Notes: generated by a model not told the origin, from the sequence alone. Shown: positions 1 to 9,749, counted from the stretch's first letter. The stretch: DNA of 64,000 nt from Maribacter polysaccharolyticus (GCF_028882255.1 NZ_JARBUY010000001.1:371975-435974); one strand, 5' to 3'. Made by a program: numbers and translations.

Positions 1-510
1 GCGGCACGGGATGAAGCCTCGAGGAACACCTTATACGAACTTTTGAAACTGGCCAAATACAAGATCCTCGATATCAACTTAAGAAAACCCCATTACACCC
101 AAGAGGTATTGACCTACCTCATGCATCAGGCCGATTTTATCAAATTCAATGACGAGGAAATCCTTGAAATAGCGGCAGCAATGGGCCATTCGTCAAAATC
201 CCTGGAAAACTGTATTTTATTTATCGCCGAAAACACCCGAACAAGATCCATTTGTGTAACCAAAGGACGCCATGGCGCCATACTATACCATGACGACACC
301 TTTTATTACAATGGCGGATACAAAATAATCGTAGCGGATACGGTAGGTGCCGGTGATTCTTTTTTGGCCGCCTTGGCAGATAAGCTGTTAAATGGTACGC
401 CCCCACAAAAAGCCATTGATTTTGCCAGCGCTGTAGGTGCTATCGTAGCAAGTAAGGAAGGGGCCAATCCTAAGATCGAAAAGGAGGAAATCGATTGCTT
501 TGTTCTTTAA
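1..510 (+). CDS. PfkB-family sugar kinase, C-terminal part (5' end outside window)
   Basis: The frame is open from the first base, so this is the C-terminal ~169 residues of a ribokinase/fructokinase-type kinase whose start lies outside the window. The family phosphorylates the hydroxymethyl group of a sugar using ATP in the cytoplasm. The signature VGAGDSFLAAL is visible, with the catalytic aspartate at visible residue 119. The upstream part carries the usual FNDEEI stretch. A TTG at 43 could be read as a start but would cut through the conserved fold. The substrate cannot be read from this half; fructose is the commonest for flavobacterial members. Confidence 0.85.
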   Translation, partial: AARDEASRNTLYELLKLAKYKILDINLRKPHYTQEVLTYLMHQADFIKFNDEEILEIAAAMGHSSKSLENCILFIAENTRTRSICVTKGRHGAILYHDDTFYYNGGYKIIVADTVGAGDSFLAALADKLLNGTPPQKAIDFASAVGAIVASKEGANPKIEKEEIDCFVL

Positions 511-684
511 GGGCCTAGTATCGTTTCCCTAAGGTACCCATGAAGGGCCTTTTTCGGCCTGCCTGTCCGTTTACGCTCCAAGCCTTCATAGCGATGGAGG
601 AGCACGGAATCATTGGGACCCTATATGCGGTAGTTTTAAATCGATGCTGGTGGCAAACCCTATGTTTTGGCCAATAAGATCCAC

Positions 685-1938
685 TCATATGTTACCCGGC
701 CCCATACGGCGGTACTGCATACCTATGAGCGGACCGGCCAAAATGGAAGATAACAGGGCTGCGAATACTATGGCCACGAATATGGTGTGTCCGATAAGTT
801 GGAGTTCAAGGGCCAGGGAGGCCACTACAATCTCCATCGCTCCACCGGGAATAAAGGTAATGCCCATTAATATCGATGTTTGTTGGGATTGTTTTCCCAA
901 TTTGGCACCCAGCCAAGCACCTACGAATTTACCTGCGATCGCCACGGTACAAAAGATAACCGTAGGCCATAGTGCCATCCCGGTCAAAAAATCGATTTTT
1001 AGTCCAAGGGTTGCAAAAAATAGCGGTACAAAAATAGCCTGTAGGGTGTCGGAAACACTCTTACGAAGATCATCGGATACCTCTTTAGCACTTCTTGCGA
1101 TAATCCCTGCCAAAAAGAATCCCAGTATGGCATGAATACCCATCCACTGTGTAATGGCTCCGCAAAGCAACCCTAAACTGGCGATCAATGTTTGGGCCGC
1201 AACCGGCTGGGGCAATGGGGTCGTCTTTACAAAACGTAGCGCTTTACCCAGCATTCTGGAACCAAGGGTAAGACTTAAGATCACAAATCCTATGATTCCC
1301 AATACCGATGCGACCAGTACCAAGATATCCGTACTATGGGGAGGCACCAATGAAATTACGATAGTAAATAAAAACCATCCGAAAATATCATTGATGGCGC
1401 AAGACGACAGTGCGAGTGATCCCTTAGGGGTCTTGCTTATTTCCAAATCGTTAAGGGTACGGGCAACCACCGAAATTGCGGTTATGGAACCGGCTACCGA
1501 CAAAAACAGCGCAAAGGAAAAGCCATTGGCCTTATCCCCCCAATAGATGGGATCGAATATACTGAAAACAGGAAAGCCGATCAAAATAGGGACCAGTACC
1601 CCTACGATGCCGATCAAGAGGGCGGCACGACCACTTCGGACCGCCTTTCCGATATCGACATGAAACCCTGATGAGAGCAACAGAAAGAAGACCCCAAGCC
1701 ATGAGACCGTTTCAAGCATGGTCCATTGAATCCCATCTTGAGGAAAGAGCCAATCCTGAAAGGTAGGGGAGAGGCGTCCGAAAAGGGTCGGACCCAAAAG
1801 TATTCCGGCTAAAATCTCACCGACGATGGCCGGCACTTTAATCGATTCAAAAATAACACTAAGCGTTCTGGCCAACCCGAGTAGTACAAGGACTTGCAGT
1901 AGGAAAAGAAGAATATGGGTTTCGTTGATATAATGCAT
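685..1938 (-). CDS. Cation/H+ antiporter (CPA2, Kef/NapA type)
   Basis: A 417-residue integral membrane protein made almost entirely of hydrophobic segments. It has the monovalent cation:proton antiporter features: VPAIVGEILAGILLGP near residues 35-50, and a later stretch reading GIHAILGFFLAGIIARS. It probably exchanges Na+ or K+ for protons across the inner membrane. The C-terminal TrkA-N/USP domains of full-length Kef proteins are absent, so it is a core-only antiporter. The universal stress gene lies 87 bases upstream on the same strand and may be its regulatory partner, since USP domains are often fused to such antiporters. The ion specificity cannot be read from sequence. Confidence 0.85.
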   Translation of the reverse strand: MHYINETHILLFLLQVLVLLGLARTLSVIFESIKVPAIVGEILAGILLGPTLFGRLSPTFQDWLFPQDGIQWTMLETVSWLGVFFLLLSSGFHVDIGKAVRSGRAALLIGIVGVLVPILIGFPVFSIFDPIYWGDKANGFSFALFLSVAGSITAISVVARTLNDLEISKTPKGSLALSSCAINDIFGWFLFTIVISLVPPHSTDILVLVASVLGIIGFVILSLTLGSRMLGKALRFVKTTPLPQPVAAQTLIASLGLLCGAITQWMGIHAILGFFLAGIIARSAKEVSDDLRKSVSDTLQAIFVPLFFATLGLKIDFLTGMALWPTVIFCTVAIAGKFVGAWLGAKLGKQSQQTSILMGITFIPGGAMEIVVASLALELQLIGHTIFVAIVFAALLSSILAGPLIGMQYRRMGPGNI

Positions 1939-2025
1939 ATTTCTATCCTTACGGTTGCTATCTTAACGATATGCAACTGCTTTAAAGTTGACTCCTTACT
2001 GGCTATGGCCATAGCGGGATGGCTT

Positions 2026-2859
2026 CTATTTCTTTTGGAAGGTCAACAAAGGTGTTTTTGCCTGAAAAGCGACCGTTTTGGTAATACTTTTATTGAACAA
2101 ATTCTCAAACAGGGAAGTACTGCGCGTAAACATGGCGACCATATCCGCACCAATTTCGGTTGCATATTGGTTTATCCCATTGATTATCGAATCATTTGCC
2201 AAGGTATTGGTCTTTAATTTGTCATAAGAAACCAATGCTGCCAGACGGTCTTCCTGTCTTTCCAAATCCGTCACAAAATCACCTGCTCCCTTATCAATAT
2301 GGAGAATATGTATCCAGGCGTTCATCAGTTTTGCATAGGGCACCAATAATTTGAGTTCTTCCTCCAAATTTTCCAGGTCACAGGAATATAGGATATGGTC
2401 GATCCCCTCATAGGTGGCGTATTCGGGAATGGTCAGCACGGGAACGGAGCTGTTTGAAATAATTCCAGCGGCATTACTTCCGAAAATCAATTTTTTAAAT
2501 CCGGTAGCCCCCTTTGTACCGATACATATCAGATCGATATTATTTTTGACCGCAAATGACTCTACGCCTTTTTCTATGGAAGAGTGGTACGTAATTTCCG
2601 CTTTAATGCTCAGCTCACGACCATGCTCCTTTTTTATGGATGCAATGAGTTCGTCCATTTGACGTTCCGAACTTTTCTTGATGGTTTCTTCCAATTTTTT
2701 GGAACTGACCCGGGCCATGGCCGGCGTACTGGTTGTTATGACATGGAGCACTACCATATCGAGTTCAAAATCCTTGCTTAGATCCAAGGCGAAATGAACG
2801 GCTATTTTGGACAATTTCGAAAAATCGGTGGGTACTAAAATCTTCATATCTTTATTCAT
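2026..2859 (-). CDS. Universal stress protein, two tandem UspA domains
   Basis: About 277 residues. The N-terminal domain begins MKILVPTDFSKLSKIAVHFA and carries the ATP-binding pattern G-x2-G-x9-G-S (GTKGATGF followed by FGSNA). The C-terminal domain is a degenerate second copy. Such proteins act in the cytoplasm in stress and energy-limitation responses. The frame extends upstream to 3078, but that part has no family match and looks like noncoding sequence. I chose the ATG at 2859; the ATG at 2847 (MKILV) is equally possible. It is probably co-transcribed with the antiporter downstream. Confidence 0.85.
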   Translation of the reverse strand: MNKDMKILVPTDFSKLSKIAVHFALDLSKDFELDMVVLHVITTSTPAMARVSSKKLEETIKKSSERQMDELIASIKKEHGRELSIKAEITYHSSIEKGVESFAVKNNIDLICIGTKGATGFKKLIFGSNAAGIISNSSVPVLTIPEYATYEGIDHILYSCDLENLEEELKLLVPYAKLMNAWIHILHIDKGAGDFVTDLERQEDRLAALVSYDKLKTNTLANDSIINGINQYATEIGADMVAMFTRSTSLFENLFNKSITKTVAFQAKTPLLTFQKK

Positions 2860-3692
2860 TGAAATTAAAAATACATCCCAAGAAAAAATTACACCATGAT
2901 ATTCATCAGTCCGTTTGGCTTGGAATACAGGGTAGATCAAATGGATAGGGGGGCAGGTTGCCCTTTGAACGACCTCATCAAAGAAATTAGTCCGTGAAGG
3001 GGATTGTTTTTTTGGTGGAAAGGGGGCGTGTTGGTCAAAGAACACCGGAGCGGCCCGTCGGCTAGGGACGTAAGACACTCCTTGGGCCTATTAGGACGCT
3101 AAATATGCCGATGTTTTCATCGGGGTGGATCCCGACCTGAAAAACGCAGCCAAAATAGCCCCTTTGCGCAAAGCCCATCAGGAAGCCTTACACCCATATT
3201 CCGCAGGGTATCCCAAAACCATAAAAAATTGAAGCTACGGTAGGAGAAGGAGTTGGAATGAGCGTTGGAGATCCATAAATACCCCAGAATAACCCTAATT
3301 CAGTCCAATCAGGGCGGACCGCAAAAAATACGTCCGGTGGACTTGACCCGTGAACGGATCAGCTGGGGCGTTGGCAATTCAGTATTCCATGGGCATTATA
3401 GTTGTGTATCTTCAGTGAGACCTCTAAAAAAATATGTTTTCAATCCTATGAAAGGTAATGTTCCTTCAATTTGTACGACCAAACGCAGCATCAACCGTAC
3501 AGTAGCAGTTTGTGCCATATATTTTATCTTGACCAAAATAGGGGCAATCGATAAAATGGACACCATCGAATTAAGCACATTTTTACGCTGTACAGTGGGT
3601 AAAACAAAGGATATCAACAAGAATTGGAAGATTGCATGCAGCAGCAAAAAAATAAACCCTGGCCCTATAAAATCCTGGATTTTCATAAGACG
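2860..3692. other. Gene-free stretch with a possible decayed coding fragment
   Basis: About 830 bases between the divergent stress-protein and nucleoside hydrolase genes. Long overlapping frames on both strands (3265-3720 plus, 3396-3713 minus) have no recognisable protein character and I regard them as chance. A start-less stretch from 3095 to 3232 on the plus strand (DAKYADVFIGVDPDL...YPKTIKN, then a stop) reads like natural protein and may be the end of a decayed gene. I recognise no family for it, and see no RNA gene or repeat. Confidence 0.35.
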
Positions 3693-4619
3693 ATGCACAT
3701 CACGCTGCTTCAATTTATAATTATGCTATCCCTGATCCTACACATCACGGCGGAAGCACAGGATAAGGATATGCGTTTACCCATCATCATAGACGCGGAT
3801 ACGGCAAATGAAGTAGATGATCTTTATGCCATTGTACGGGCGGTTGCCGAGCCCAAATTCAATATGCTGGGCATTACTTCGGCCCAATTCCATACCTCGC
3901 CATTGGCCACGGACAGTACGGTTCATGAAAGCCAAAGAATCAATGAAAATATACTTCGGTTAATGGATCAGGAGTCCATACCGCTTCCGTTGGGGAGTAA
4001 TGTACCCCTTATGACCAGTACGGAACCGGCCAGATCCCCTGCTTCGGATTTTATAGTGGCTATGGCCCATGAATTGCCTGCCGGTCAACCATTGAATGTA
4101 GTCGTTTTAGGTTCTTGTACCAATGTGGCCAGTGCAATTTTGCAAGATCCTTCCATTATCGAAAAATTGAAAGTACACTATCTTGGATTTTGGCATCATG
4201 TGGAAACCAATACCTATGACAAAAAGGAATTCAATACGGGAAATGACCCTAAAGCGGTAGAGATCCTTCTAAATACCGAAGGTCTCGATCTTACCATAAT
4301 GACGGCCACTACCAGCCAGCACCTTGTGTTCACAAAAGCCGAAGTAGATGCCCATTTAAAAAATAAAGGAGGTATCTCCGATTATTTTATCGACCGATGG
4401 GAAACCTATGAACGTTGGTGGACCAAGGAAGATCCGGAAAAGAAAAGCTGGATTATGTGGGATGTCGCGATCATAGAAGCACTCGCCCGTCCCGAATTAT
4501 CGAAAACCGAAACTTTTTCAACACCTCAAGAAAATACGCAACGCCTAATAAACATCCATACGGCCATTGATGTGGAAATCATGAAAACGGATTTCTGGCA
4601 AAGCTTAAAAAAAATATAA
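3693..4619 (+). CDS. Secreted nucleoside hydrolase (IunH-like)
   Basis: About 308 residues. The N-terminus from the ATG at 3693 forms a signal peptide (MHITLLQFIIMLSLILHITAEA). It is followed by the calcium-binding N-glycosidase motif as IIIDADTANEVDDLYAI, the Bacteroidetes variant of DTDPGxDD. The family cleaves nucleosides to a free base and ribose. The signal peptide places it in the periplasm or at the envelope, so it probably salvages external nucleosides. The frame extends upstream to 3624 but that start would bury the signal peptide. The kinase gene follows after 8 bases, so the two are probably one operon. Confidence 0.85.
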   Translation: MHITLLQFIIMLSLILHITAEAQDKDMRLPIIIDADTANEVDDLYAIVRAVAEPKFNMLGITSAQFHTSPLATDSTVHESQRINENILRLMDQESIPLPLGSNVPLMTSTEPARSPASDFIVAMAHELPAGQPLNVVVLGSCTNVASAILQDPSIIEKLKVHYLGFWHHVETNTYDKKEFNTGNDPKAVEILLNTEGLDLTIMTATTSQHLVFTKAEVDAHLKNKGGISDYFIDRWETYERWWTKEDPEKKSWIMWDVAIIEALARPELSKTETFSTPQENTQRLINIHTAIDVEIMKTDFWQSLKKI

Positions 4620-4627
4620 CATACAGT

Positions 4628-5605
4628 ATGTACCTAGATGCCACTACTTCCATCCCTGCTATTGAACATTGTTTGCATACCATTGGTTTTTTTGACCCAA
4701 AAAACGAACAGATCCTTTCCGTGGAAAAGCCCGGTGAGGGGAACATGAACGTCGTCCTTAGGATCCGAACCGATAAGCGTTCCTTAATCGTAAAGCAATC
4801 GCGTCCTTTTATTCAAAAATACCCACAGATAGCGGCGCCCGTTGAGCGTATTGATGTGGAGTATCGATTTTACAAAGCGGTTACGAACAAAGCCATTGAA
4901 CCACACATTCCGGAAATCCTGACGTATAATGCGGATAACTATGTATTGATACTCGAAGACTTAGGGGATTGCAAGGATATGTCGTACCTGTACGATGAAC
5001 GCAATATCGATACTTCCCAACTCCATCAGCTTTTGGAAATTGCTTCCCAGATCCATAAATCCACTCCAAAAGCATACCCTACGAATATGGAATTGCGACT
5101 GCTTAATCACCAACACATATTCGTACTACCATTTCTTGAGGAAAGTGATTTCTCCCTGAATACCGTTCAGGATGGACTTGAGGAACTCGCCCTAAGGTAT
5201 AGAACTGATGAAACATTGAAAAAAGAGATTTCCAAAGTGGGGCAACAATACCTGTCCCAGGGCAATACGCTAATGCACGGTGATTATTATCCCGGGAGTT
5301 GGATGGAAAAAGGCGACCACATCTACGTCATCGACCCGGAATTCAGCTTTATGGGATTTGCTGAATTCGACATTGGGGTACTGGCGGCACATAGCATAAT
5401 GATCACGATGGATAAGGATGGTCTCCGCACCATAAAAAGTAGGTATCCGGAAAAGCTGAACGAACCATTATTGGCTCAAGTGGCCGGCATAGAGATAATG
5501 CGTAGGGTAATAGGTTTGGCCCAACTGCCTTTAAAAAGATCCCTTCAAGAAAAAAAGTTGCTTTTGGAGATCGCCCGTGCTTTGATTTTGAATGAAAGCA
5601 GTTAA
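4628..5605 (+). CDS. Methylthioribose-kinase-like sugar kinase (APH fold)
   Basis: A 325-residue protein kinase-like (aminoglycoside phosphotransferase superfamily) enzyme. The nucleotide-binding GEGNMNVVLRI lies near residue 37, the catalytic loop reads LMHGDYYPGSWM, and the metal-binding motif is VIDPEFSFMGFAEFDIG. The order and wording match S-methyl-5-thioribose kinase (MtnK) better than antibiotic kinases. Together with the upstream nucleoside hydrolase this suggests that the released pentose (ribose, 5-deoxyribose or methylthioribose) is phosphorylated after import. No other methionine-salvage gene is nearby, so mtnK is not assigned. The short gap to the hydrolase suggests co-transcription. 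Confidence 0.7.
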   Translation: MYLDATTSIPAIEHCLHTIGFFDPKNEQILSVEKPGEGNMNVVLRIRTDKRSLIVKQSRPFIQKYPQIAAPVERIDVEYRFYKAVTNKAIEPHIPEILTYNADNYVLILEDLGDCKDMSYLYDERNIDTSQLHQLLEIASQIHKSTPKAYPTNMELRLLNHQHIFVLPFLEESDFSLNTVQDGLEELALRYRTDETLKKEISKVGQQYLSQGNTLMHGDYYPGSWMEKGDHIYVIDPEFSFMGFAEFDIGVLAAHSIMITMDKDGLRTIKSRYPEKLNEPLLAQVAGIEIMRRVIGLAQLPLKRSLQEKKLLLEIARALILNESS

Positions 5606-5697
5606 GATGCCACCAACTTCCACGATTATTTTCTTGCTAGAACCCCCCTTCTAAAAAAGGTAATGATACCGAAGAATGAGGTTAGGCGATAGCCAAA

Positions 5698-5773
5698 CTT
5701 CATTAAAGGTTCTCGAACACCTTATTAAAGCTTCATTAATACCTTATTAAAGCTTCATTAGTACCTTAAAAAG
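5698..5773. repeat. Short tandem repeat, three ~22-bp units
   Basis: Three consecutive units each begin with CTTCATTA and run through ACCTTATTAAAG-like sequence: 5698-5730 (carrying an 11-bp insertion), 5731-5752 and 5753-5773. They lie in the AT-rich spacer before the gene at 5944. Part of each unit is self-complementary (CTTTAATAAGGT against ACCTTATTAAAG-like runs). No spacer structure like a CRISPR is present. Confidence 0.7.
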
Positions 5774-5943
5774 GTTCAAGAATACCTTTAAAAACAAATC
5801 ACCGGCGATAAATGAACAGGTGTTAAGTGACTGACAAGCAGGAGGAAAGGCAATGTATGTAAAAGGGGATTTAATTTAAAAACGCTGAAAACCAGAAGAG
5901 TTATCGTAATTTTGTCTTCAACATATAATATAATTTCAAAAAC

Positions 5944-6543
5944 TTGCTAGAGAAAAGACAACAATTACCCCAAGAACAATTTATAGATGCGGATTATTTC
6001 ATTTATTGTTTGGAAGCGGTTCATGAAATGGAAACGGACCAAGTTACCGAGACACAGGAAAACTTGGGGCAACTGGCCATGAAATATGGAATAGCAAGTA
6101 TTTATAAAACGTGCGACACTATTGAAGAACTGGAAGCCAGTTTAAATGCACTGGTTTTGGATGACCATAATTTTAAGGATTATGAAATCATCTATCTGGT
6201 TATGGAAGGTGAAGCCAATAGTATATGCTTAAATGGCTATTACTACAGTTTACAGGAAATTGCGGAAATTTTTGAAGGAAGGTTAAAAGGAAAGATAGTA
6301 CACTTTTCCAACGCAAAAATCCTGGATTTGGACGAAGAGGAAGCACAATATTTTTTGGACATCACCAACGCAAAAGCCGTCTCTGGTTACGGTAAGGAAT
6401 TCAACGGAATAAGCAGCTCAAACCTTGACAAAGCATTCTTTAACCTATTTAAAGAAGATGATAATATGTTGGATGTTGTGGAAGAATTACACCAAAGACA
6501 TTACAATGTCTGTAAATTGCTCGATTTTAGATTGTATTATTAG
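5944..6543 (+). CDS. Conserved protein of unknown function (possibly DUF6642)
   Basis: A 199-residue soluble acidic protein. The middle contains YFIYCLEAVHEME, YGIASIYKTCDTIEELE and an ending CKLLDFRLYY. I recall this wording from a widespread Bacteroidetes family of unknown function, possibly the one named DUF6642, but cannot confirm that. It carries no signal peptide, transmembrane segment or catalytic motif that I recognise. The frame is open only back to 5929 and holds no ATG before about residue 27, so the TTG at 5944 is the likely start. It stands alone at the left edge of the accessory island. Confidence 0.6.
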   Translation: MLEKRQQLPQEQFIDADYFIYCLEAVHEMETDQVTETQENLGQLAMKYGIASIYKTCDTIEELEASLNALVLDDHNFKDYEIIYLVMEGEANSICLNGYYYSLQEIAEIFEGRLKGKIVHFSNAKILDLDEEEAQYFLDITNAKAVSGYGKEFNGISSSNLDKAFFNLFKEDDNMLDVVEELHQRHYNVCKLLDFRLYY

Positions 6544-6598
6544 TGGAACTCAATTTTGAGAAGTCAGTAAGACGCACTGAAAATTGAAAGTTGAACTA

Positions 6599-6680
6599 AT
6601 CCCGCTTTTTTCGGTGGGATCTAGGTTCAAAACCTCGACCCTTAGGTCGATTCCTATTATTGGGTTCAGGGCTTGCCCTG
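6599..6680. other. Run of four short perfect hairpins
   Basis: Four stem-loops follow one another in a gene-free stretch: ATCCC with GGGAT (6599-6620), AGGTT with AACCT (6623-6635), TCGACC with GGTCGA (6635-6650), and CAGGGC with GCCCTG (6667-6680). The second resembles a tRNA T-arm, but no acceptor or anticodon arm is present. The first is rich in T inside its loop and may be a weak terminator for the gene ending at 6543. Confidence 0.5.
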
Positions 6681-6740
6681 AGGATTAATACCTTTTATTA
6701 AACCCATATGGCGACAGGCTAAACCTATACGCGACAAAAA

Positions 6741-6769
6741 GTGATTACCCTGTGGGTGATCGCTTTTTT
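6741..6769 (+). terminator. Rho-independent terminator-like hairpin
   Basis: GATTACCC (6743-6750) pairs with GGGTGATC (6754-6761) around a 3-base loop, with one G-T pair, followed by GC and six T residues. It would stop plus-strand transcription coming from the left before the island. Confidence 0.55.
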
Positions 6770-6788
6770 CGGCGAGATGGCGCGCTGG

Positions 6789-6940
6789 CATAAGAACACT
6801 CCAGTAAAACGGCTTTTACATAATGGCTGACGATATGATTCGCTGACGCGAAGGTCATATCTGCAATTATGTAAAATGCAAGCATACGCCGTTTTACGCT
6901 ATAGATATATTTGCTCTATAATGTTCCGCGTTATGTAACT
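6789..6940. repeat. Long hairpin element, copy A (left of island)
   Basis: An imperfect palindrome of about 150 bp. Stems, outside to inside, are CATAA/TTATG, GAAC/GTTC, GTAAAACGGC (6804-6813) with GCCGTTTTAC (6888-6897), TTTTACATAAT with ATTATGTAAAA (6866-6876), and GATATGA (6832-6838) with TCATATC (6855-6861). The inner 97 bp match copy B at 12309-12400 in the same orientation. The inner GATATGA/TCATATC stem of this copy is GATATAG/CTATATC in copy B, a compensatory change. An unpaired TGCAAGCAT bulge sits on one arm in both copies. Confidence 0.85.
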
Positions 6941-7167
6941 TTGCTTTGGAAAAGCAAAGTATTTGGTATTACATTTCCTTTAAATTTTTCTTCCAAAAAC
7001 TTTCTTCTTGTAAGGTAATGGAACACTTATTATACGAGCCGACGGTAGGAGGGGAGTGTAATGTGTGTATAATGGGAATATTTCTTCTTAGTTCTTAATT
7101 AGTTACGGGATTCTGTAAGTATAGGCTTGTTATTTTTTTACCTTTATAGCTATTTGAATTTGAGTTT

Positions 7168-9732
7168 ATGTCTACAACAAATACACAACGAGAATTAATA
7201 GATTTTTTATGGGATTGGACAATTCCGCTTGGAAGTTGGAGTAAACTTTTAGTGGAATTAGTAACTAATAAACAAGCTACTCTTGACCATAATGAACGTA
7301 AACGGGTATTTAACTATTACCTTCAAGACATTGGATTTGGTCATCAAGTTCCACTTCCCCCATTATCGATAACCAAACCAAGCTTTACACCGCCATCAAA
7401 AGAAGTCGTACTCACAAAACTATCTGAAGTAAAAGGTGTAAATAAATTGGCAGCGGACCAAATTATGGAGTTCAGTCCGAATATTACGGTCGTGTACGGT
7501 AACAATGGTGTTGGTAAAACAGGATAAAGTAGAATTTTAAAATCTCAAGGTTATAGTTTTGATAATAATATTGAAATTCTGTCTAACGTAAATGAAACTC
7601 CTGTTAACCAAAGTGCTCGTTTAGATTTTAATTCTGATGGAAGCCCTTTTTATTTGAACTGGCAAGGAGGACGACCAGAATCTGACCTCAACGCTGTTTC
7701 GGTATTTAACAGCGATTGTGTAAATATTTCACTTTCTAATACCCGTGAATTATTGGTAACACCAAAAGGCTTTTACTTATTTACCTTAGTCACTAACGAA
7801 CTTACAGAATTAGCACATTTATTAAATGCTCAATACGCTTTGTATCCAATTGTACTATCGTGGAAAGACCAAATGCATGAATCAACACCGCAGAAAGTAT
7901 ATATAGATGCACTAGTATACAATTCTAACAAAGCTACACTTAACGAATTATCACTCTTTAACGAGGAACATCAGACAGAATTAATAAAGAAGGAACAGGA
8001 ATTAGAAAATCTAAACAAATCAACATTAGAAGCCAGGCTTAAGAGCATTAACCTCATGCTCACGGAAATTACGTCTAAAATAGTAACCGTTAAGCAAACG
8101 CAGTCTAATCTTACGAAAAATGATTGGGATACGATTATCCAATATAATGCGACCTTAAAAGCATTAAAAGCTAAAACCCAACTTGGTATTGCAGGTTTAG
8201 CTGAAGTATATGGTTTAGAGCAATTTGATGCCGATGAGTTTTCAAATTTCTTAAAATCTGCTGACGCATATATCAAACTCCTTGCGAAAGAAAACTATCC
8301 AAATAACGCTGATGATACTTGTATTTACTGCAAACAAGATTTACAAAATCAAAAGGCAAGAAATTTAGTAGAGAATTACGGTAAAATTCTAAACGATAAT
8401 ACCGAAGCAGAAATCAAAAAATATGAAAAGTTAAAAAGCGATATTGTTGAACGTGTAAATCTAGTTACAGATACTATCAAATTTCACCAACCTACATTTG
8501 GGATTTTAGAAGATGGTAATATTTTGCAACCTCAAGAGGTTTTACATTTTAATACAAGGGTTACCTTGTTTAAAAACCATATAATGAATAATACGGTTGA
8601 TGCAAATCTGATTTTTGATATTAATTACATAGCTGTTGTACAGTTTCTTGAAGCTAAACAAATAGAACTGACTGCATCAAGAGACGCTTTAATCAAGGCT
8701 CTAAACAATTTGCTGCCTACCGAAACAAAACTGAAAGCAGAAATAGCAGAATTAAAAGATAGAAAGTTACTTTCAGAACACAAACAGGAAGTGTTAACAG
8801 TAATTACAAATCTACTTTCTCGTAAAATTATAGATGATAATAGAAATCAGTTTAATACGAACTCATTAAGTGTTAAAACAACCCAGGCTCGTCAAGAACT
8901 TGTAGCCCAAGATTTCCAAGATAAATTTACTGCCGAATTAACTGGATTTAGAAAACAACATCTTGGTGTGAGTCTTAGTTTTTTCTCGCAACAAGGTAGC
9001 TCTCGCATACGACAGAATGTGGCTAATCAAGACATTAATAAAGTTTTAAGTGAAGGTGAACAAAAAACAATTGCTCTTTGCGAGTTTTTAACTGAATTGC
9101 AATTGGACACTACAGTGGCTCCTGTTGTCTTTGACGACCCCGTGAATTCTCTCGACCATTTGATTATTCAGGACGTAGCAAAACGCTTGGTAGATTTATC
9201 AAAGGAACGACAAGTGATTGTCTTTACTCATAACGTTATATTCTTTAATGCGTTTTTTGGTTGGCAGGTACATACACTTTACAAGAATAATACTGACTTT
9301 AAATTCTACCAAGTTAAAAGTACAACAGAACAAACTGGTCTACTTTCTGATGGCGCACCTATAAACAGGCTTAGTACCTATCGAGGTAAAGTAAGTACTA
9401 TTTGTAATAACGGAATTGGCGATAGAGATGAAAATGAAGTAGTAGTTGATGGTTATGATTTCCTTCGTACTACTTTAGAACTATTGGTTTCAAAAAAAAT
9501 ATTTCAAGATGTTGTAGACCGTTATCGTCCAAATCTAAAAATGACATTATTTCCAGCAATTAAGGGCCATAAAATTGAAGAACACAAGGCAGAAATAGAT
9601 TCAATATTCGGACGAGCTAGTGGCTACATTCGAGCGCATAGTCATCCCGAAGAACACTACGCACCACCAACACTTAATGATTTAAAATCAGATTTTGAAA
9701 GGTTTAAAGTTATTGAAGCAGATTTCAATTAG
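7168..9732 (+). pseudogene. AAA_13-type ATPase (PrrC/RloC-like) with in-frame stop in Walker A
   Basis: One 854-codon frame interrupted by TAA at 7525-7527 (codon 120). The preceding residues are VVYGNNGVGKTG, and the frame continues SRILKS after the stop. Relatives usually have a tyrosine here (GKSGYxRI), so one base change (TAT or TAC to TAA) explains the break. Further on come long coiled coils, a CIYC pair at residues 385-388 like a zinc hook, the ABC signature LSEGE near 627, Walker B VVFDDPVNSLD near 655, and an H-loop FTHN. The C-terminus ends with RAHSHPEEHYAPP. Such ATPases occur in anticodon-nuclease and phage-defence proteins. Reinitiation near 7654 would lack Walker A. A sequencing error is possible. 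Confidence 0.8.
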
Positions 9733-9749
9733 AGAACATAGTTTTGGAT

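Noticed and set aside
644-1546. Plus-strand frames within the antiporter region
   Set aside because: They are antisense shadows of the membrane protein gene on the minus strand.
3265-3720. 151-residue frame on the plus strand and an overlapping 105-residue frame on the minus strand
   Set aside because: Neither reads like protein, they lack family motifs, and the plus frame runs over the signal peptide of the real gene at 3693.
4628-5605. Aminoglycoside resistance kinase
   Set aside because: The motif wording and the neighbouring nucleoside hydrolase point to a methylthioribose-kinase-like sugar kinase instead.
5698-5773. CRISPR array
   Set aside because: The units are contiguous, short and few, without unique spacers, and no cas gene is near.
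6622-6650. tRNA-like T-arm sequence
   Set aside because: Only one arm is present; no acceptor stem, D-arm, anticodon arm or CCA end is found.
7525-7527. Programmed recoding of the TAA stop (for example readthrough)
   Set aside because: There is no known readthrough signal, and the site matches a simple point mutation at a tyrosine codon.
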